Both the position numbers and the translations under genes were made by a program. A stretch of 64,000 bases of DNA from Butyricimonas faecihominis (GTDB lineage Bacteria > Bacteroidota > Bacteroidia > Bacteroidales > Marinifilaceae), in NCBI RefSeq assembly GCF_033096445.1, contig NZ_AP028155.1, forward strand, positions 935,880 to 999,879, given 5' to 3'. The notes below the pieces were generated by a model, which was not told the origin of the DNA, did no database searches, and was given only the letters and a program-made list of their open reading frames with translations. Positions 54,788-64,000 of this stretch are shown one piece after another (within the stretch, counting starts at the first letter, position 1; each line of letters opens with the position of its first letter).

Positions 54788-56899
54788 TTATTCGGACAAC
54801 CTCTCAATCAAAGCCATATAATTGTCTTTAGCTCCGGGCTTTGCCTTTCCCATTTCTTTTTTAGCATAAGTGATTGCACGTTTTTTCTCTTCGACAGACG
54901 CTGTTTTTAGTAAACGATAAAGAATCACGTCCAGATTCAAACGCACTTTATCATTTGAGTTCGAGGCAACTTCTTTCTCGTAAAAATCGAGCATTTTACC
55001 ATACTCTTTTTTATCATACATCGAGACTATTTTACTCAGTAACACTAGAGAATAGTCTAGAGAAAACTTGGCTGTATTCACTAAATTCCATACGGGAACC
55101 ATATCTTGGAGGGAAACAGACCCTTTCAGATACTCAATGGCCATAGGGAAAATAACTTTTTCAATTTTTTTGTTCACCACACTATCTCCAAGCTGTTCTC
55201 CAAACTTTTCCCGATTGTTCACTAAATACCTGAATTCAGGATCGGTAACATGATTCACAAAATTATCATATAACATCCAAGCTGATTTACTATACAATTC
55301 CGGTACTTTCAACGTTGAGATATAAGAACGTGCTTCCCCTTCTGCATTTCTCATCTCACCTGCATCCGACATGGTCAGAAAATAATCTGCCATTACTTCC
55401 ACAGATCGATCTCCCATATCATATCTGTTTTTCAACGTGTAATATGGGATTTCTTGCTCTTTTCCTCTTTTAATAGATTCCATAAAGGAACGAACATCAC
55501 GTCCTCCTAAAATTTTATACACGACATTCCCATCTCCATCCAGCAAAAACATGGTCGGAAAAGCTGATACTCCGTATCTCTTTTGTAAATCCTTCCCTTC
55601 TCCTTTTTCCATATCCATTTTCAAGTTCACAAAATGCTGGTTAAAATAGTCTCCAACATATTTTTGTTTGAAGACTTGATTACTCATCATTTTACAAGGA
55701 CCACACCAAGTCGTGTAGCAATCCATAAAAAGAAGTTTTCCTTGATCTTTTGCTTTTTTCAAAGCTTCGTTAAAAGTAGACTCTTCGAATTTTATACCGT
55801 CCGTGTTTGTCATGTCGTTGATCGCTGCCAGATAAAACTTTTTCGCTCCGGATTTTTCTGCCCTGCTTTTAAAATAATTAATCAATCGCACTTCTTCCTG
55901 TTTACTTAATTCCTTTATTTCCGGTAGAGATAGATCCAACGCAGAGGCAATATTCTCATTCCATGTCGGAACAGCACTTTCCACCACATCCATCATCTTA
56001 CCAAATTCATGCTCTCCCCGGTATTTTGCAATATTATACAACGAATAAGTCATATTACTGTCTGGTAGCCCGGCTTTCTGAGCATTCAAGTATATATCCA
56101 GTAGTTTTTTGCCATCGTATGCCTCCTTACCGGATGCATACGGATAGATTAGGGCAACATAAAAACGTGTAATTATCATGTTCACCTCGTTTACCCCATT
56201 TGCTTTAACAAAAGCTGCCTTATGATCCACCATGTATTTAAACATTTCATCATCAGTACTCTTTATCTGTTTCCAGTAAAAGTCCCAATATTCTTTTTTA
56301 GACCAATCCGTCTTCTTCAATTTACCAAACAGTTCTCCTACAACTTTCTTATACATTTCATCCTCCCCGGCAATATTTAAGACATCTGCATAAGCGGTCA
56401 AAAACTTTATACTCTTCTCTCCCGCTTCATATCTCTTATTCATTCCTGCCAAGGAAGTTTTAGGATTTAAAGCTTTTTCTAGAATAGTCTTAAATTCAGG
56501 GAGCTGATGTCCTCCTACGATCCGATGTACGACCTCGCCCTCGCCATTCAATACGAGATAATGCGCTTGAAATCTAATATTGTACTTATCGGCAAGCGGA
56601 CGTCCTTCCGGAGTTGTTACATCAATGAAAAAATTCACAAAATGTTTGTCCATCCAGTCCGCAAACTCTTGATCACTAAACACTAATTTATTCATCGAAT
56701 GACAAGGAACTGCCCAATCGGCAAAACAATTAAAGAAAATCAGTTTGTTCTCTTCTTTGGCCTTTTTCAAGGCTTCTCCAAAGGAGTAAACATACTTCAT
56801 TTTCACGTCGGCCTTTACGGCATCTCCATACATGCTTTGGGCAAAAGTGCCCAAAGCAAAAAAACATACAAGATTTAATACTAAAGTAATTTTTTTCAT
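54788..56899 (-). CDS. Two-domain thioredoxin-family exported protein
   Basis: A 703-residue periplasmic protein. The start at 56899 gives a signal peptide (MKKITLVLNLVCFFALGTFA). There are two thioredoxin-like domains. The first (about residues 35-140) reads FADWAVPCHSMN, so its active site is AVPC, with the first Cys replaced by Ala; only a lone Cys remains. The second (about 390-500) reads CYTTWCGPCKMMS, an intact CGPC, followed by a cis-Pro loop (VSAFPTMFLLDGDG). Helical regions (about 150-380 and 500-700) surround them. It is the last gene of the SusCD operon, 17 bases from the FISUMP gene. It may keep imported or exported Cys proteins reduced; role inferred. Confidence 0.85.
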   Translation of the reverse strand: MKKITLVLNLVCFFALGTFAQSMYGDAVKADVKMKYVYSFGEALKKAKEENKLIFFNCFADWAVPCHSMNKLVFSDQEFADWMDKHFVNFFIDVTTPEGRPLADKYNIRFQAHYLVLNGEGEVVHRIVGGHQLPEFKTILEKALNPKTSLAGMNKRYEAGEKSIKFLTAYADVLNIAGEDEMYKKVVGELFGKLKKTDWSKKEYWDFYWKQIKSTDDEMFKYMVDHKAAFVKANGVNEVNMIITRFYVALIYPYASGKEAYDGKKLLDIYLNAQKAGLPDSNMTYSLYNIAKYRGEHEFGKMMDVVESAVPTWNENIASALDLSLPEIKELSKQEEVRLINYFKSRAEKSGAKKFYLAAINDMTNTDGIKFEESTFNEALKKAKDQGKLLFMDCYTTWCGPCKMMSNQVFKQKYVGDYFNQHFVNLKMDMEKGEGKDLQKRYGVSAFPTMFLLDGDGNVVYKILGGRDVRSFMESIKRGKEQEIPYYTLKNRYDMGDRSVEVMADYFLTMSDAGEMRNAEGEARSYISTLKVPELYSKSAWMLYDNFVNHVTDPEFRYLVNNREKFGEQLGDSVVNKKIEKVIFPMAIEYLKGSVSLQDMVPVWNLVNTAKFSLDYSLVLLSKIVSMYDKKEYGKMLDFYEKEVASNSNDKVRLNLDVILYRLLKTASVEEKKRAITYAKKEMGKAKPGAKDNYMALIERLSE

Positions 56900-56916
56900 G
56901 TGATTTTTCTTACATT

Positions 56917-57876
56917 TTACTCTTTTATACAACGAACACTATATGCGGCATCTAATTTGGAAGATCCTCTCATAACCCGGTCTTCCTTCATAAAAAGCAC
57001 TCTTGTAACTCCTAAATCCACCGTATCACTTTCTACGATACGTGTTGATGACCAAAAATAAGCATTAGTTTCTTGATTAAAATAAGCATCTCCATACATA
57101 TAGGAACCATACAATTTTCCTCCACCGTAGATGGCATTGAATCCAATACCATTTTCATCTTTTTTCAATAAATCCCCCACATGACTCCCTCGCCACTCGT
57201 CCAATCTATCGGCCTCAGAAACAGGCATTCCTAATGCTTTTTCCAACTCTTTCCAATCCGCATCCGTGGGTAGACGCCATCCCTCGGGAATGGCCTTCAA
57301 CGCTCCCTCATAAGTATATAAAAAGCCGTATTGAGTTGAATATCGGCCATTCGTACTCTCTGCTTTTTCCATTAGTTGCCGGGCTAATGCCTGAACCGCT
57401 TGTGGGTAAAGATTATCATTAATCCGTTTCAGTGCAGCTAACGCATCCGGGTACATCGCTCCATAAAATTCTTCAAAATTACTGGTAGCATAATCTGGAG
57501 AATAATTATAACTATTCACCCACATTTCAAGTAATACCACGATGGTAAAAGAACCTATCTTACCTTCCAACTCTCCTCGATCTTCCGCAGCGTGTATAGA
57601 ATCAGACCATATTTTTACATTTATTGTAATATCTTGATCCCTCATTTTCTCCTCTCCGTATGTGTAACACCCATCTCTCCCTCCTTGTGGGGAACGATAC
57701 TTCAGATTTTCTGCCATCCATGTCTGTCCACCAATCGTGACACATTTATACGTGTTCATATCACGGGGATCTTGAAAATCAGAAAAACTAATTTCCGGTT
57801 TTATCCACTTGTCATCATCGTCTTGACAGGCACAATACACGACAACACATAACAATAATATAATTATCTTTTTCAT
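56917..57876 (-). CDS. FISUMP-domain lipoprotein
   Basis: A 319-residue lipoprotein (signal MKKIIILLLCVVVYCAC, lipidated Cys near residue 17, followed by acidic QDDDDK). The mature part is a FISUMP (Fibrobacter succinogenes major paralogous) domain: VTIGGQTWMAENLKY, CYTYGEE, PEGWRLPTDADWKELEKALG, and a C-terminal NAYFWSSTRI and SVRC. Between about residues 85 and 195 lies an extra helical insertion not typical of the domain (EFYGAMYPDALAALKRI). These are surface-exposed proteins of unknown role, often Cys-linked. Position between a metallohydrolase-like lipoprotein and the thioredoxin protein suggests a part in the same uptake system. Confidence 0.82.
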   Translation of the reverse strand: MKKIIILLLCVVVYCACQDDDDKWIKPEISFSDFQDPRDMNTYKCVTIGGQTWMAENLKYRSPQGGRDGCYTYGEEKMRDQDITINVKIWSDSIHAAEDRGELEGKIGSFTIVVLLEMWVNSYNYSPDYATSNFEEFYGAMYPDALAALKRINDNLYPQAVQALARQLMEKAESTNGRYSTQYGFLYTYEGALKAIPEGWRLPTDADWKELEKALGMPVSEADRLDEWRGSHVGDLLKKDENGIGFNAIYGGGKLYGSYMYGDAYFNQETNAYFWSSTRIVESDTVDLGVTRVLFMKEDRVMRGSSKLDAAYSVRCIKE

Positions 57877-57887
57877 ACCTCACTTTT

Positions 57888-58883
57888 TTACAGTTTCACA
57901 CCTAATTCGTCGGCAACAATATGATACAATATCTCATATTTTGCCATCACCAATGGACTTTCCCCCCACAACTCAATAAATTCATCTCTTGAACGATTCA
58001 ACATCTCTGAAATATAAGAAACCAAATCTTTCTCGTTATCTCCGGGAGTATATAACGAACTTTGTCCTCCGGCAACAAAGCCAAATTGTCCCATTGCCAA
58101 ACGAAGTGCAGCCCTAAATTCTTCTAATTCCTCCGGCTCAAATTCATTAATTGCATACCAAGTATCAGACAATGCACTTGGAGAAAAATAATACGAGGGT
58201 TTATCTGTTGTTTCCACGTAATCATACCAATGAGGATCAAGCTTAGCCCAACTTTTTCCATACCAAACTCTATCCGAGACACTATTAAAAGCTGCCAACA
58301 AATCTTTATAATTCGTGATTTTATTCTTCACCATCTCACGCATCATCTCATTAGGTAGGGACGTAATCTGTGATTCCGTCCAATCTCCGGTCATTAGCAC
58401 AGTACGAAAATGAATCTTATACTCTCCTTCTTTATAAATTTTTTCTTCGTCTTTTATATCTATCGTTTTCGCTGATTTCGTCACAAAAAAATTGAAAGGA
58501 TGGAGAGGTTTTGCCGCTAATTCCAAATATTCCTCTATAATACCCAAGGCTGTTAACTGTTCATCCGGATCTGTCATATATTCATAGGAATACTTCAGTT
58601 GGCTGTAAGAAGTAAATCCCCATGACAAATCCAATGTCTCATAACGATAGACATCTTTCCCCGTCACGTCTTTTTTTACAAAAATTTTCCCGATAGTGTC
58701 ATTAAAATAAACCGGTATTCCATACTTACTATACAGTTCATACACCCGATGCTTCACCGGATCGGACGGATCATCTTTAATTGCATACAAATCTTCTAAT
58801 TCTATTTTGGAAGTCAATCCACTTTCTTTCTCGCATCCTAAAACCAAGAGTGCCAGAAGTAAATATAATACTACATTTCTCAT
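57888..58883 (-). CDS. SusCD-associated metallohydrolase-like lipoprotein lacking HExxH
   Basis: A 331-residue lipoprotein (signal MRNVVLYLLLALLVLGC, lipobox LVLGC). The stretch HRVYELYSKYGIPVYFNDTI and on to YMTDPDEQLTALGIIEEYLE (about residues 44-115) looks like the substrate import-associated zinc metallohydrolase lipoproteins (TIGR04549) that accompany SusCD. I recognise that family from memory, not from a search. Its defining HExxH motif is not present anywhere in this protein. So either the active site was lost or it belongs to a sister family. It lies 3 bases after susD and 11 bases before the FISUMP gene. Confidence 0.65.
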   Translation of the reverse strand: MRNVVLYLLLALLVLGCEKESGLTSKIELEDLYAIKDDPSDPVKHRVYELYSKYGIPVYFNDTIGKIFVKKDVTGKDVYRYETLDLSWGFTSYSQLKYSYEYMTDPDEQLTALGIIEEYLELAAKPLHPFNFFVTKSAKTIDIKDEEKIYKEGEYKIHFRTVLMTGDWTESQITSLPNEMMREMVKNKITNYKDLLAAFNSVSDRVWYGKSWAKLDPHWYDYVETTDKPSYYFSPSALSDTWYAINEFEPEELEEFRAALRLAMGQFGFVAGGQSSLYTPGDNEKDLVSYISEMLNRSRDEFIELWGESPLVMAKYEILYHIVADELGVKL

Positions 58884-58886
58884 AAC

Positions 58887-60437
58887 TTATTCATTATTTC
58901 TGTACATCAACCTAACATACTCTCGATCTTCCCGGATATTATCAGGCATTCCTTTATCAAAGTCCAGCACGGATTTAGGTATTGCAAAAACATAAGCCGG
59001 ATCATCCACGTTTAATTGATAAACTTCAGCATATTGAAATACACTTCGATTTTCCCAATCGTACAGAGCAAATACTCGTTCTATAACTTTTTTAAAGGGA
59101 GCTTTCTTACACACGGCATACCTTCTCAGGTCGAACCAACGATGCCCCTCCAGACACAACTCTTTTCTCCTTTCCGCACGTACCTGTTCAATAATTTCAC
59201 TGGCATCATACGTGACATTCACGTAATCCTTTATTCTCTTAGCTCGTAATTGATTCAACCAATCTGACGCTCCTTGAGCATCTCCCTGCATGGCACAAGC
59301 CTCCGCCGCATTTAAATACCCTTCTGCCGTACGTAACGTGAAGATGTCCGAAACATAAGAACGGTGTTTTCCCATCTCGTATTTACGATTCAATCCCAAG
59401 CTATCACTTTGTGTTGAACGTACAAAATATATATCCCTCCGGTAATCATTTTCATCGTATAATTTGTACAAGTCATTTGATATACAGAAGTCTCCACCAG
59501 ATCCATTAAAATCGCATTGCAAATTTAGAGGCCCTTGAGAGAACAACAATTCCGGACTGCTCTCAGATATGGCATAACTCTCTGTATTTCCCCAAATATT
59601 ACCATAATCCAACAATGTCTTATTTCCGGCCAATAACTCTTTTGCCGTATTCTCTGCATTTTTCCAATCCTGCATATACAGGTAAACTCGGCTCAATAAC
59701 AGTAATGCTGCATCCTTTGAAGCCCGGTAAAAGCTTTTCGTTTGGGGACTTACCGTGAAACATTTTACTGATTCATTCAAATCCTTCACGATCTGAGCAT
59801 ACACCTCGGCAACCGGAGTCCTATCAAATTGCGTTTCCTTATCTTTATCGTGTTCCACATAATAAGTTAATTTCAAGGGAACCCCTAATTCCGTGGTATT
59901 ATCTGTGGCATAAGGTTTTGCATAAAGATTCACCAGCATCAGGTAGAATTGCGCCCGCAAAAAATAGCACTCTCCCTGTACCCGAATGGCATCCGCTTTC
60001 TCCTGTTCCGTGCTTTGACTCACGTTACCAAGTTCGTGTAAAATAATATTCATGGAATTAATCCGTTGATACAACGCATCCCAATTTCCATTGTCTCCGG
60101 ATAAGCCAGTACCCTCGTAATTTCTTCCAACTTCTAGCTGCCAAGTCGTGTAACCATAATAAATTTGGTTCATTTCTGTTCGTCCTTTCGTCGCATTATA
60201 AGCTATCACGGTATTAATATCATCATCCAATAGATGAAGTTGCCACCCGATAGAGCCACTTCTTAAATACTCGACTTCTGCCGAAGGTAGATATCCATTA
60301 CCTAACAAAACCTCATTCAAATCCGATACTGTTTTAGGAACAACTAAATCCTGCGAATACTCATCAAGAAAATTCCCACAACCGGAAAACAGGATTAAAG
60401 CGATGATATAAATAATATTTTTCATCTTCATGTGCAT
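58887..60437 (-). CDS. SusD/RagB-family nutrient-binding lipoprotein
   Basis: A surface lipoprotein that covers the SusC barrel and captures substrate. The protein is 512-516 residues depending on the start (60437, 60431 or 60425). MKNIIYIIALILFSGCGNFLD (Cys within FSGC) is the lipoprotein signal. Helical TPR-like framework includes RVQGECYFLRAQFYLMLVNLY (about residues 145-165) and ASKDAALLLLSRVYLYMQDW (near 235), and C-terminal features are RAERRKELCLEGHRWFDLRRY (about 415). The start overlaps the susC stop by one base (TAATG), so the two are coupled. Ligand unknown. Confidence 0.95.
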   Translation of the reverse strand: MHMKMKNIIYIIALILFSGCGNFLDEYSQDLVVPKTVSDLNEVLLGNGYLPSAEVEYLRSGSIGWQLHLLDDDINTVIAYNATKGRTEMNQIYYGYTTWQLEVGRNYEGTGLSGDNGNWDALYQRINSMNIILHELGNVSQSTEQEKADAIRVQGECYFLRAQFYLMLVNLYAKPYATDNTTELGVPLKLTYYVEHDKDKETQFDRTPVAEVYAQIVKDLNESVKCFTVSPQTKSFYRASKDAALLLLSRVYLYMQDWKNAENTAKELLAGNKTLLDYGNIWGNTESYAISESSPELLFSQGPLNLQCDFNGSGGDFCISNDLYKLYDENDYRRDIYFVRSTQSDSLGLNRKYEMGKHRSYVSDIFTLRTAEGYLNAAEACAMQGDAQGASDWLNQLRAKRIKDYVNVTYDASEIIEQVRAERRKELCLEGHRWFDLRRYAVCKKAPFKKVIERVFALYDWENRSVFQYAEVYQLNVDDPAYVFAIPKSVLDFDKGMPDNIREDREYVRLMYRNNE

Positions 60438-63400
60438 TAGAATGATACATTAAACTGAAACGTATAGGAAGGACGTACGGATAAATTCGGTTTCGCAAAT
60501 CCCGCTTGTGAAGGATCCTGCCCTTTTAACTTTTTAGCTGATATGGTGAATAGATTCAAAGCATTCAAGCTAAGTGAAATATTAGAAAAAGGTGTTTTTT
60601 TCAACCATTCCGGATCAACATTGTAACGTAGGGACATGGAAGAACACTTCAAATAGCTTCCACTTACCACCCGAAGGTTGGAGTTATCGTACATATTCCA
60701 TATACTACTAGCAAACCCTTGTATATGTGTTGCAGAAGTTGGTCCATTAGAGAAATGAGAAATATATTTCATGTATTCAGGATCTGATGGACTCATGATA
60801 ACCGGAATATCCGTATACTTTTCGTCCCCCGGAGCCATCCAACGACTTAAAAATTCTTTTCTAACATTCGTTTCCGAACTAATTCCAGAAACTACAGGAG
60901 AATACAACGGAAATAATCTCACCTTTGATCCTATGCTGTAAGCCATGTTCATAGAAAGAGAAAAATTCTTATACGTGAAATTATTCGAGAAATTACCGCT
61001 AAAAATCGGTTCCCTTTGCCCGCTCTTTTCCATCGTCATTAAAACGGTTTCTTCCAACGTTTTGTATTCCAACAGATGTTTCCGGTCATTGTAATCATCA
61101 AACAATGGTGTTCCATTTGAAGGATTTAATCCTAAATACTTATAAGAATAAAAACTACCGATTGCGACTCCATCAATCAATGCCGTTCCATTCAAATAAT
61201 CATTCAACGTATAATTTTCTACCGATTTCGTTTGTACTTTATTAAAATTTCCTGAATAATACGTGGAGAATTTCCATTGAAAATCCTTTGTTTTCACGGG
61301 AGTTGCTGACAAGGAAATTGAATATCCGTTATTATTCAGGTCCCCACCATTCATCACGTACGTATGCCCTGCCACCCCGTTCACGGAAGACACCTGCACG
61401 TTGGTAAAACAATTAGATGTTTTTTTGGAGTAAACGGAAAACTCCATACTCAACCGGGATCTGAAGAACCCTATTTCAAGTCCTCCATCCAGTTGTTGCG
61501 TCTCTTCCCAACGTAAATTAGGATTCGGATAACGAGCTATCGAAGACACGTTTTCATTATATATCGGGTCCAAGGCCCCTTGCTTGATGATTAAATTCGG
61601 ACTTTGATCTTCCAGCATATTTCCTTGTATTCCGAATGATCCCCTTAAGCGAAGTTCACTGATAAACTCAACATTTTTCAGTATATTTTCCTGCAAATTC
61701 CAGCTCCCGGAAACAGACCATACCGGTAAAAATCGTTCATTACTACGACTACCAAACTTGTTAGATGCATCGAAACGACCATTCAGATTCAACGTGAAAT
61801 GATTCCGATAACTATAACTTAACACGAAATACCCGGAAATCTGATGGGAAATACCATGACTCAAGGAACGATGATTCTTATTCAACCATTTTTTATACTC
61901 AGGATAATCATCTAAATTTTGTAAATTATCAATAAATTGTAGTCCTCGGTCTTTCACGAATCCCCGATTCTCATCGCTGATACCCCGGCTTGTGTTTCCA
62001 TTTAATTCGAATCCCCCCATCAACATAAACATGTGCTGCTGATTTTCTCCGAATAACAAACGATAGTCCACTTGAGTCCGAAAAGTATAGCTTTCAGTTA
62101 TAGAGTTTGTCGTTTTCAATATCCCTCCATACGGCAGATAACATGATCCTGCCTCTCCCGGCATAGGTACTTCCTCGTACTCGCCATTCTTCCAACGAGC
62201 CACGTAATGCGTCTTTTCACCCCACCATTGTTCCTGTAACGTGTTACTTCTATTATAATTTCCGGATACCGAAATATCCAATCCCGTGATGGGGGTTACT
62301 TTCACTTCGAGCATAGCCCCGATCGTACTCCCGTCATATTCGTTGGAACTGTTTTCTATCTCGTTCAAAATACTATACCTAAACTTGTTGTAAGGTTTGT
62401 TAGTTCTGCCGTAAGCACTCTTGTCATAGTAATAAAGTGTTCCATCAGGATTGAAACAAGGTAACGCACGAGTTGTGTTATAGGCATAATCCATGGCATC
62501 AATCTCACTCATCAAGTGATTTTTTTTCTGGACATTCCCGTTCATGGAAAAATGTGCCTTGACTATCTTTGAAAAAGTCATATCCAGATTTACGAGGGCC
62601 GTGTAACGCTCCGTGTATGTCGTTTTAGAAACACCATCCTCTTTGTTATAACCGGCAGACACGTAATAACGAATGTCATCGTTTCCTCCTGATACCCCGA
62701 ACGTGTGATCATGAGAATAAGTGTCCTGTGTTAAAATATCGAACCAGTCCGTATTTACCGTTTCGTACCACTTCACGCTATTAACAAACTCGTCATACGT
62801 GGATAATCCTTTGTAATAACTATTCAACGCACCCTCGTATCCGACCATCGTCATATCTGACGGAAATTGATAATGCAAGTCGCTCAGTTCTTTCCCGAAC
62901 TGTACACGTTGCTGAGAATTCATCAAGTTTATATTCCGGTCCGTATAGCGAGGACGACGAGTATATTTCGACGAGTGATTATACGAAAAACGTGCCGGAC
63001 CGACAGCTCCTTTTTTTGTCGTGATCACGATTACACCATTGGCCGCTCTCGTCCCGTAGAGTGCCGTGGCTGAAGCATCCTTCAATACATCAATACGTTC
63101 GATATCCTGCGGGTTGATCCCGGCAATAGCATTACCAATAATATTGATATAATCCGGATTATTTAAGTCGTCATTACTCACATCCACCGGGTCGTGCATG
63201 ATGAAACCATCCAATACCCATAAAGGCTCCCGATTCCCTAGTAAAGTGGATGTACCTCTCACACGGATTCTCGGAGTCGCCCCGACCTCACCAGAATTAC
63301 TCATTAACAAAAGTTCCGGAATCCGTCCTTCCAACGCTTGATCGATACTTGTCATACCGGGAGTCAGCACATCCGATGCCTTAACTGAACTTACAGCGCT

Positions 63401-64000
63401 AGTTAAATGTCTTTTATCTATATTTTGATAACCGGTCACAACAACCTCTTCCACCTCTGCCAAATCCTCTTCCATCTTCACGTTGATGGTCGTTCTATTA
63501 CCCACTTTCATATATTGAGTTTTCATCCCCATAAATGAAAAAATCAACGTACATTCCCCGTCTTTAGGAACTCCAATCTTATACTCACCATTGGCATTCG
63601 TGGCCATACCTGTTGTTGTTCCCTTGATCAACAGCGTCGCACCCGGAAGTGGATTTCCGGCCAAATCCGTGACCACACCCGATACGTACTTCAGATTTTG
63701 TTCGTCCACTTTAGAGTCTTTCAATTTAAGTACAATCGTGTTTCCATTAATTGCGTACGTGAGTTTCGTGTCTTTCAAACACTCATCCATTACCTGTTGA
63801 ATAGTCGCATCCTTGAACGACACGTCTCGTTGTTTAAAGGAGGTCAGTTGAGGATCGCTATACACGAAATCATAAGCTGAAATACGTTTGATCTCGCTGA
63901 TTACATCCTTCAAAGTTGCATTCTTCAAGCTGAAAGATAACTTCATTTCTTGCGAGTAAGCTCGCTGACTAAACGATGTAGTAAAAACAAGGAAAAGGGA
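60437..64000 (-). CDS. SusC/RagA TonB-linked outer-membrane transporter with STN domain (5' end outside window)
   Basis: The barrel of a SusCD complex for TonB-driven import. The frame is open to the window edge: upstream of the first Met at 63946 the codons read SLFLVFTTSFSQRAYSQE, the end of a signal peptide, so the real start lies beyond 64000. Counting from that Met: an STN (secretin/TonB N-terminal) domain (about 1-75), a carboxypeptidase-like domain (about 86-165, GVVTDLAGNPLPGATLLIKG), a plug (about 175-300, with RIRVRGTSTLLGNREPLWVLDG split in two), and the barrel with C-terminal FQFNVSF. An STN domain implies signalling to a FecR anti-sigma, probably encoded upstream beyond the window. 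Confidence 0.95.
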   Translation of the reverse strand, partial: SLFLVFTTSFSQRAYSQEMKLSFSLKNATLKDVISEIKRISAYDFVYSDPQLTSFKQRDVSFKDATIQQVMDECLKDTKLTYAINGNTIVLKLKDSKVDEQNLKYVSGVVTDLAGNPLPGATLLIKGTTTGMATNANGEYKIGVPKDGECTLIFSFMGMKTQYMKVGNRTTINVKMEEDLAEVEEVVVTGYQNIDKRHLTSAVSSVKASDVLTPGMTSIDQALEGRIPELLLMSNSGEVGATPRIRVRGTSTLLGNREPLWVLDGFIMHDPVDVSNDDLNNPDYINIIGNAIAGINPQDIERIDVLKDASATALYGTRAANGVIVITTKKGAVGPARFSYNHSSKYTRRPRYTDRNINLMNSQQRVQFGKELSDLHYQFPSDMTMVGYEGALNSYYKGLSTYDEFVNSVKWYETVNTDWFDILTQDTYSHDHTFGVSGGNDDIRYYVSAGYNKEDGVSKTTYTERYTALVNLDMTFSKIVKAHFSMNGNVQKKNHLMSEIDAMDYAYNTTRALPCFNPDGTLYYYDKSAYGRTNKPYNKFRYSILNEIENSSNEYDGSTIGAMLEVKVTPITGLDISVSGNYNRSNTLQEQWWGEKTHYVARWKNGEYEEVPMPGEAGSCYLPYGGILKTTNSITESYTFRTQVDYRLLFGENQQHMFMLMGGFELNGNTSRGISDENRGFVKDRGLQFIDNLQNLDDYPEYKKWLNKNHRSLSHGISHQISGYFVLSYSYRNHFTLNLNGRFDASNKFGSRSNERFLPVWSVSGSWNLQENILKNVEFISELRLRGSFGIQGNMLEDQSPNLIIKQGALDPIYNENVSSIARYPNPNLRWEETQQLDGGLEIGFFRSRLSMEFSVYSKKTSNCFTNVQVSSVNGVAGHTYVMNGGDLNNNGYSISLSATPVKTKDFQWKFSTYYSGNFNKVQTKSVENYTLNDYLNGTALIDGVAIGSFYSYKYLGLNPSNGTPLFDDYNDRKHLLEYKTLEETVLMTMEKSGQREPIFSGNFSNNFTYKNFSLSMNMAYSIGSKVRLFPLYSPVVSGISSETNVRKEFLSRWMAPGDEKYTDIPVIMSPSDPEYMKYISHFSNGPTSATHIQGFASSIWNMYDNSNLRVVSGSYLKCSSMSLRYNVDPEWLKKTPFSNISLSLNALNLFTISAKKLKGQDPSQAGFAKPNLSVRPSYTFQFNVSF

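Overview
The window is a chromosomal segment of a Bacteroidota bacterium. The evidence is SusC/SusD pairs, TonB receptors with carboxypeptidase-like N-terminal domains, many lipoproteins with a lipobox Cys, TPR and DUF3078 proteins, a purH-mreBCD-mrdA-rodA cluster, and promoters of the Bacteroides type (TTTG, about 19 nt, TAnnTTTG). Protein similarities that I recognise from memory point to the order Bacteroidales, and the SusCD plus thioredoxin-lipoprotein operon resembles Odoribacteraceae (Butyricimonas/Odoribacter). That last placement is a guess. No rRNA, tRNA, CRISPR array, prophage or complete insertion sequence was found.

Layout. 1-9.2 kb: 3' end of gyrA, a TPR protein, a short-chain dehydrogenase, a DUF3078 protein, a nucleoid-associated protein, mltG, and the rpsF-rpsR-rplI operon with a clear promoter and terminator. 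9.2-16.7 kb: uvrA-pyrK-pyrD, then a small XRE-type regulator facing an aminopeptidase P gene across a 650-base spacer that carries five perfect copies and one imperfect copy of a palindrome, TTACA-NN-TGTAA. 16.8-20.1 kb: an ECF sigma factor translationally coupled to a membrane-anchored beta-barrel protein, a divergent lipoprotein, and a small membrane protein. 20.3-30.7 kb: purH and the cell-shape genes mreB, mreC, mreD, mrdA and rodA, then hutI and ftcD for histidine breakdown.

30.7-36.8 kb (minus strand): a TonB receptor whose N-terminus looks like half of an HU protein, a frameshifted histidine kinase that has lost its phosphoacceptor His, an intact LytS-type kinase, a LytTR response regulator, and the C-terminal stump of a second TonB receptor. 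36.9-53.8 kb: mostly housekeeping and small enzymes (an EEP-family hydrolase, a nitroreductase, an AAA-type ATPase, membrane pyrophosphatase, rimO, a YgiQ radical SAM protein, TPR proteins, free Met-sulfoxide reductase, pepD, a MarR regulator, a DHH phosphoesterase, and a truncated PDDEXK nuclease). The spacers between them carry a 191-bp MITE-like palindromic element and several short degenerate repeats.

54-64 kb: a lone ECF sigma factor converges on a minus-strand uptake operon: susC (with an STN signalling domain, 5' end outside the window), susD, a lipoprotein resembling SusCD-associated metallohydrolases but without HExxH, a FISUMP lipoprotein, and a two-domain thioredoxin protein. The genes are separated by at most 17 bases or overlap, so they probably form one transcript for import and periplasmic processing of an unknown, possibly peptide or protein, substrate.

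The strongest candidate for an undescribed system is the XRE regulator / aminopeptidase P operator cluster. The palindrome sits on the regulator's own -7 box and directly upstream of the peptidase promoter.
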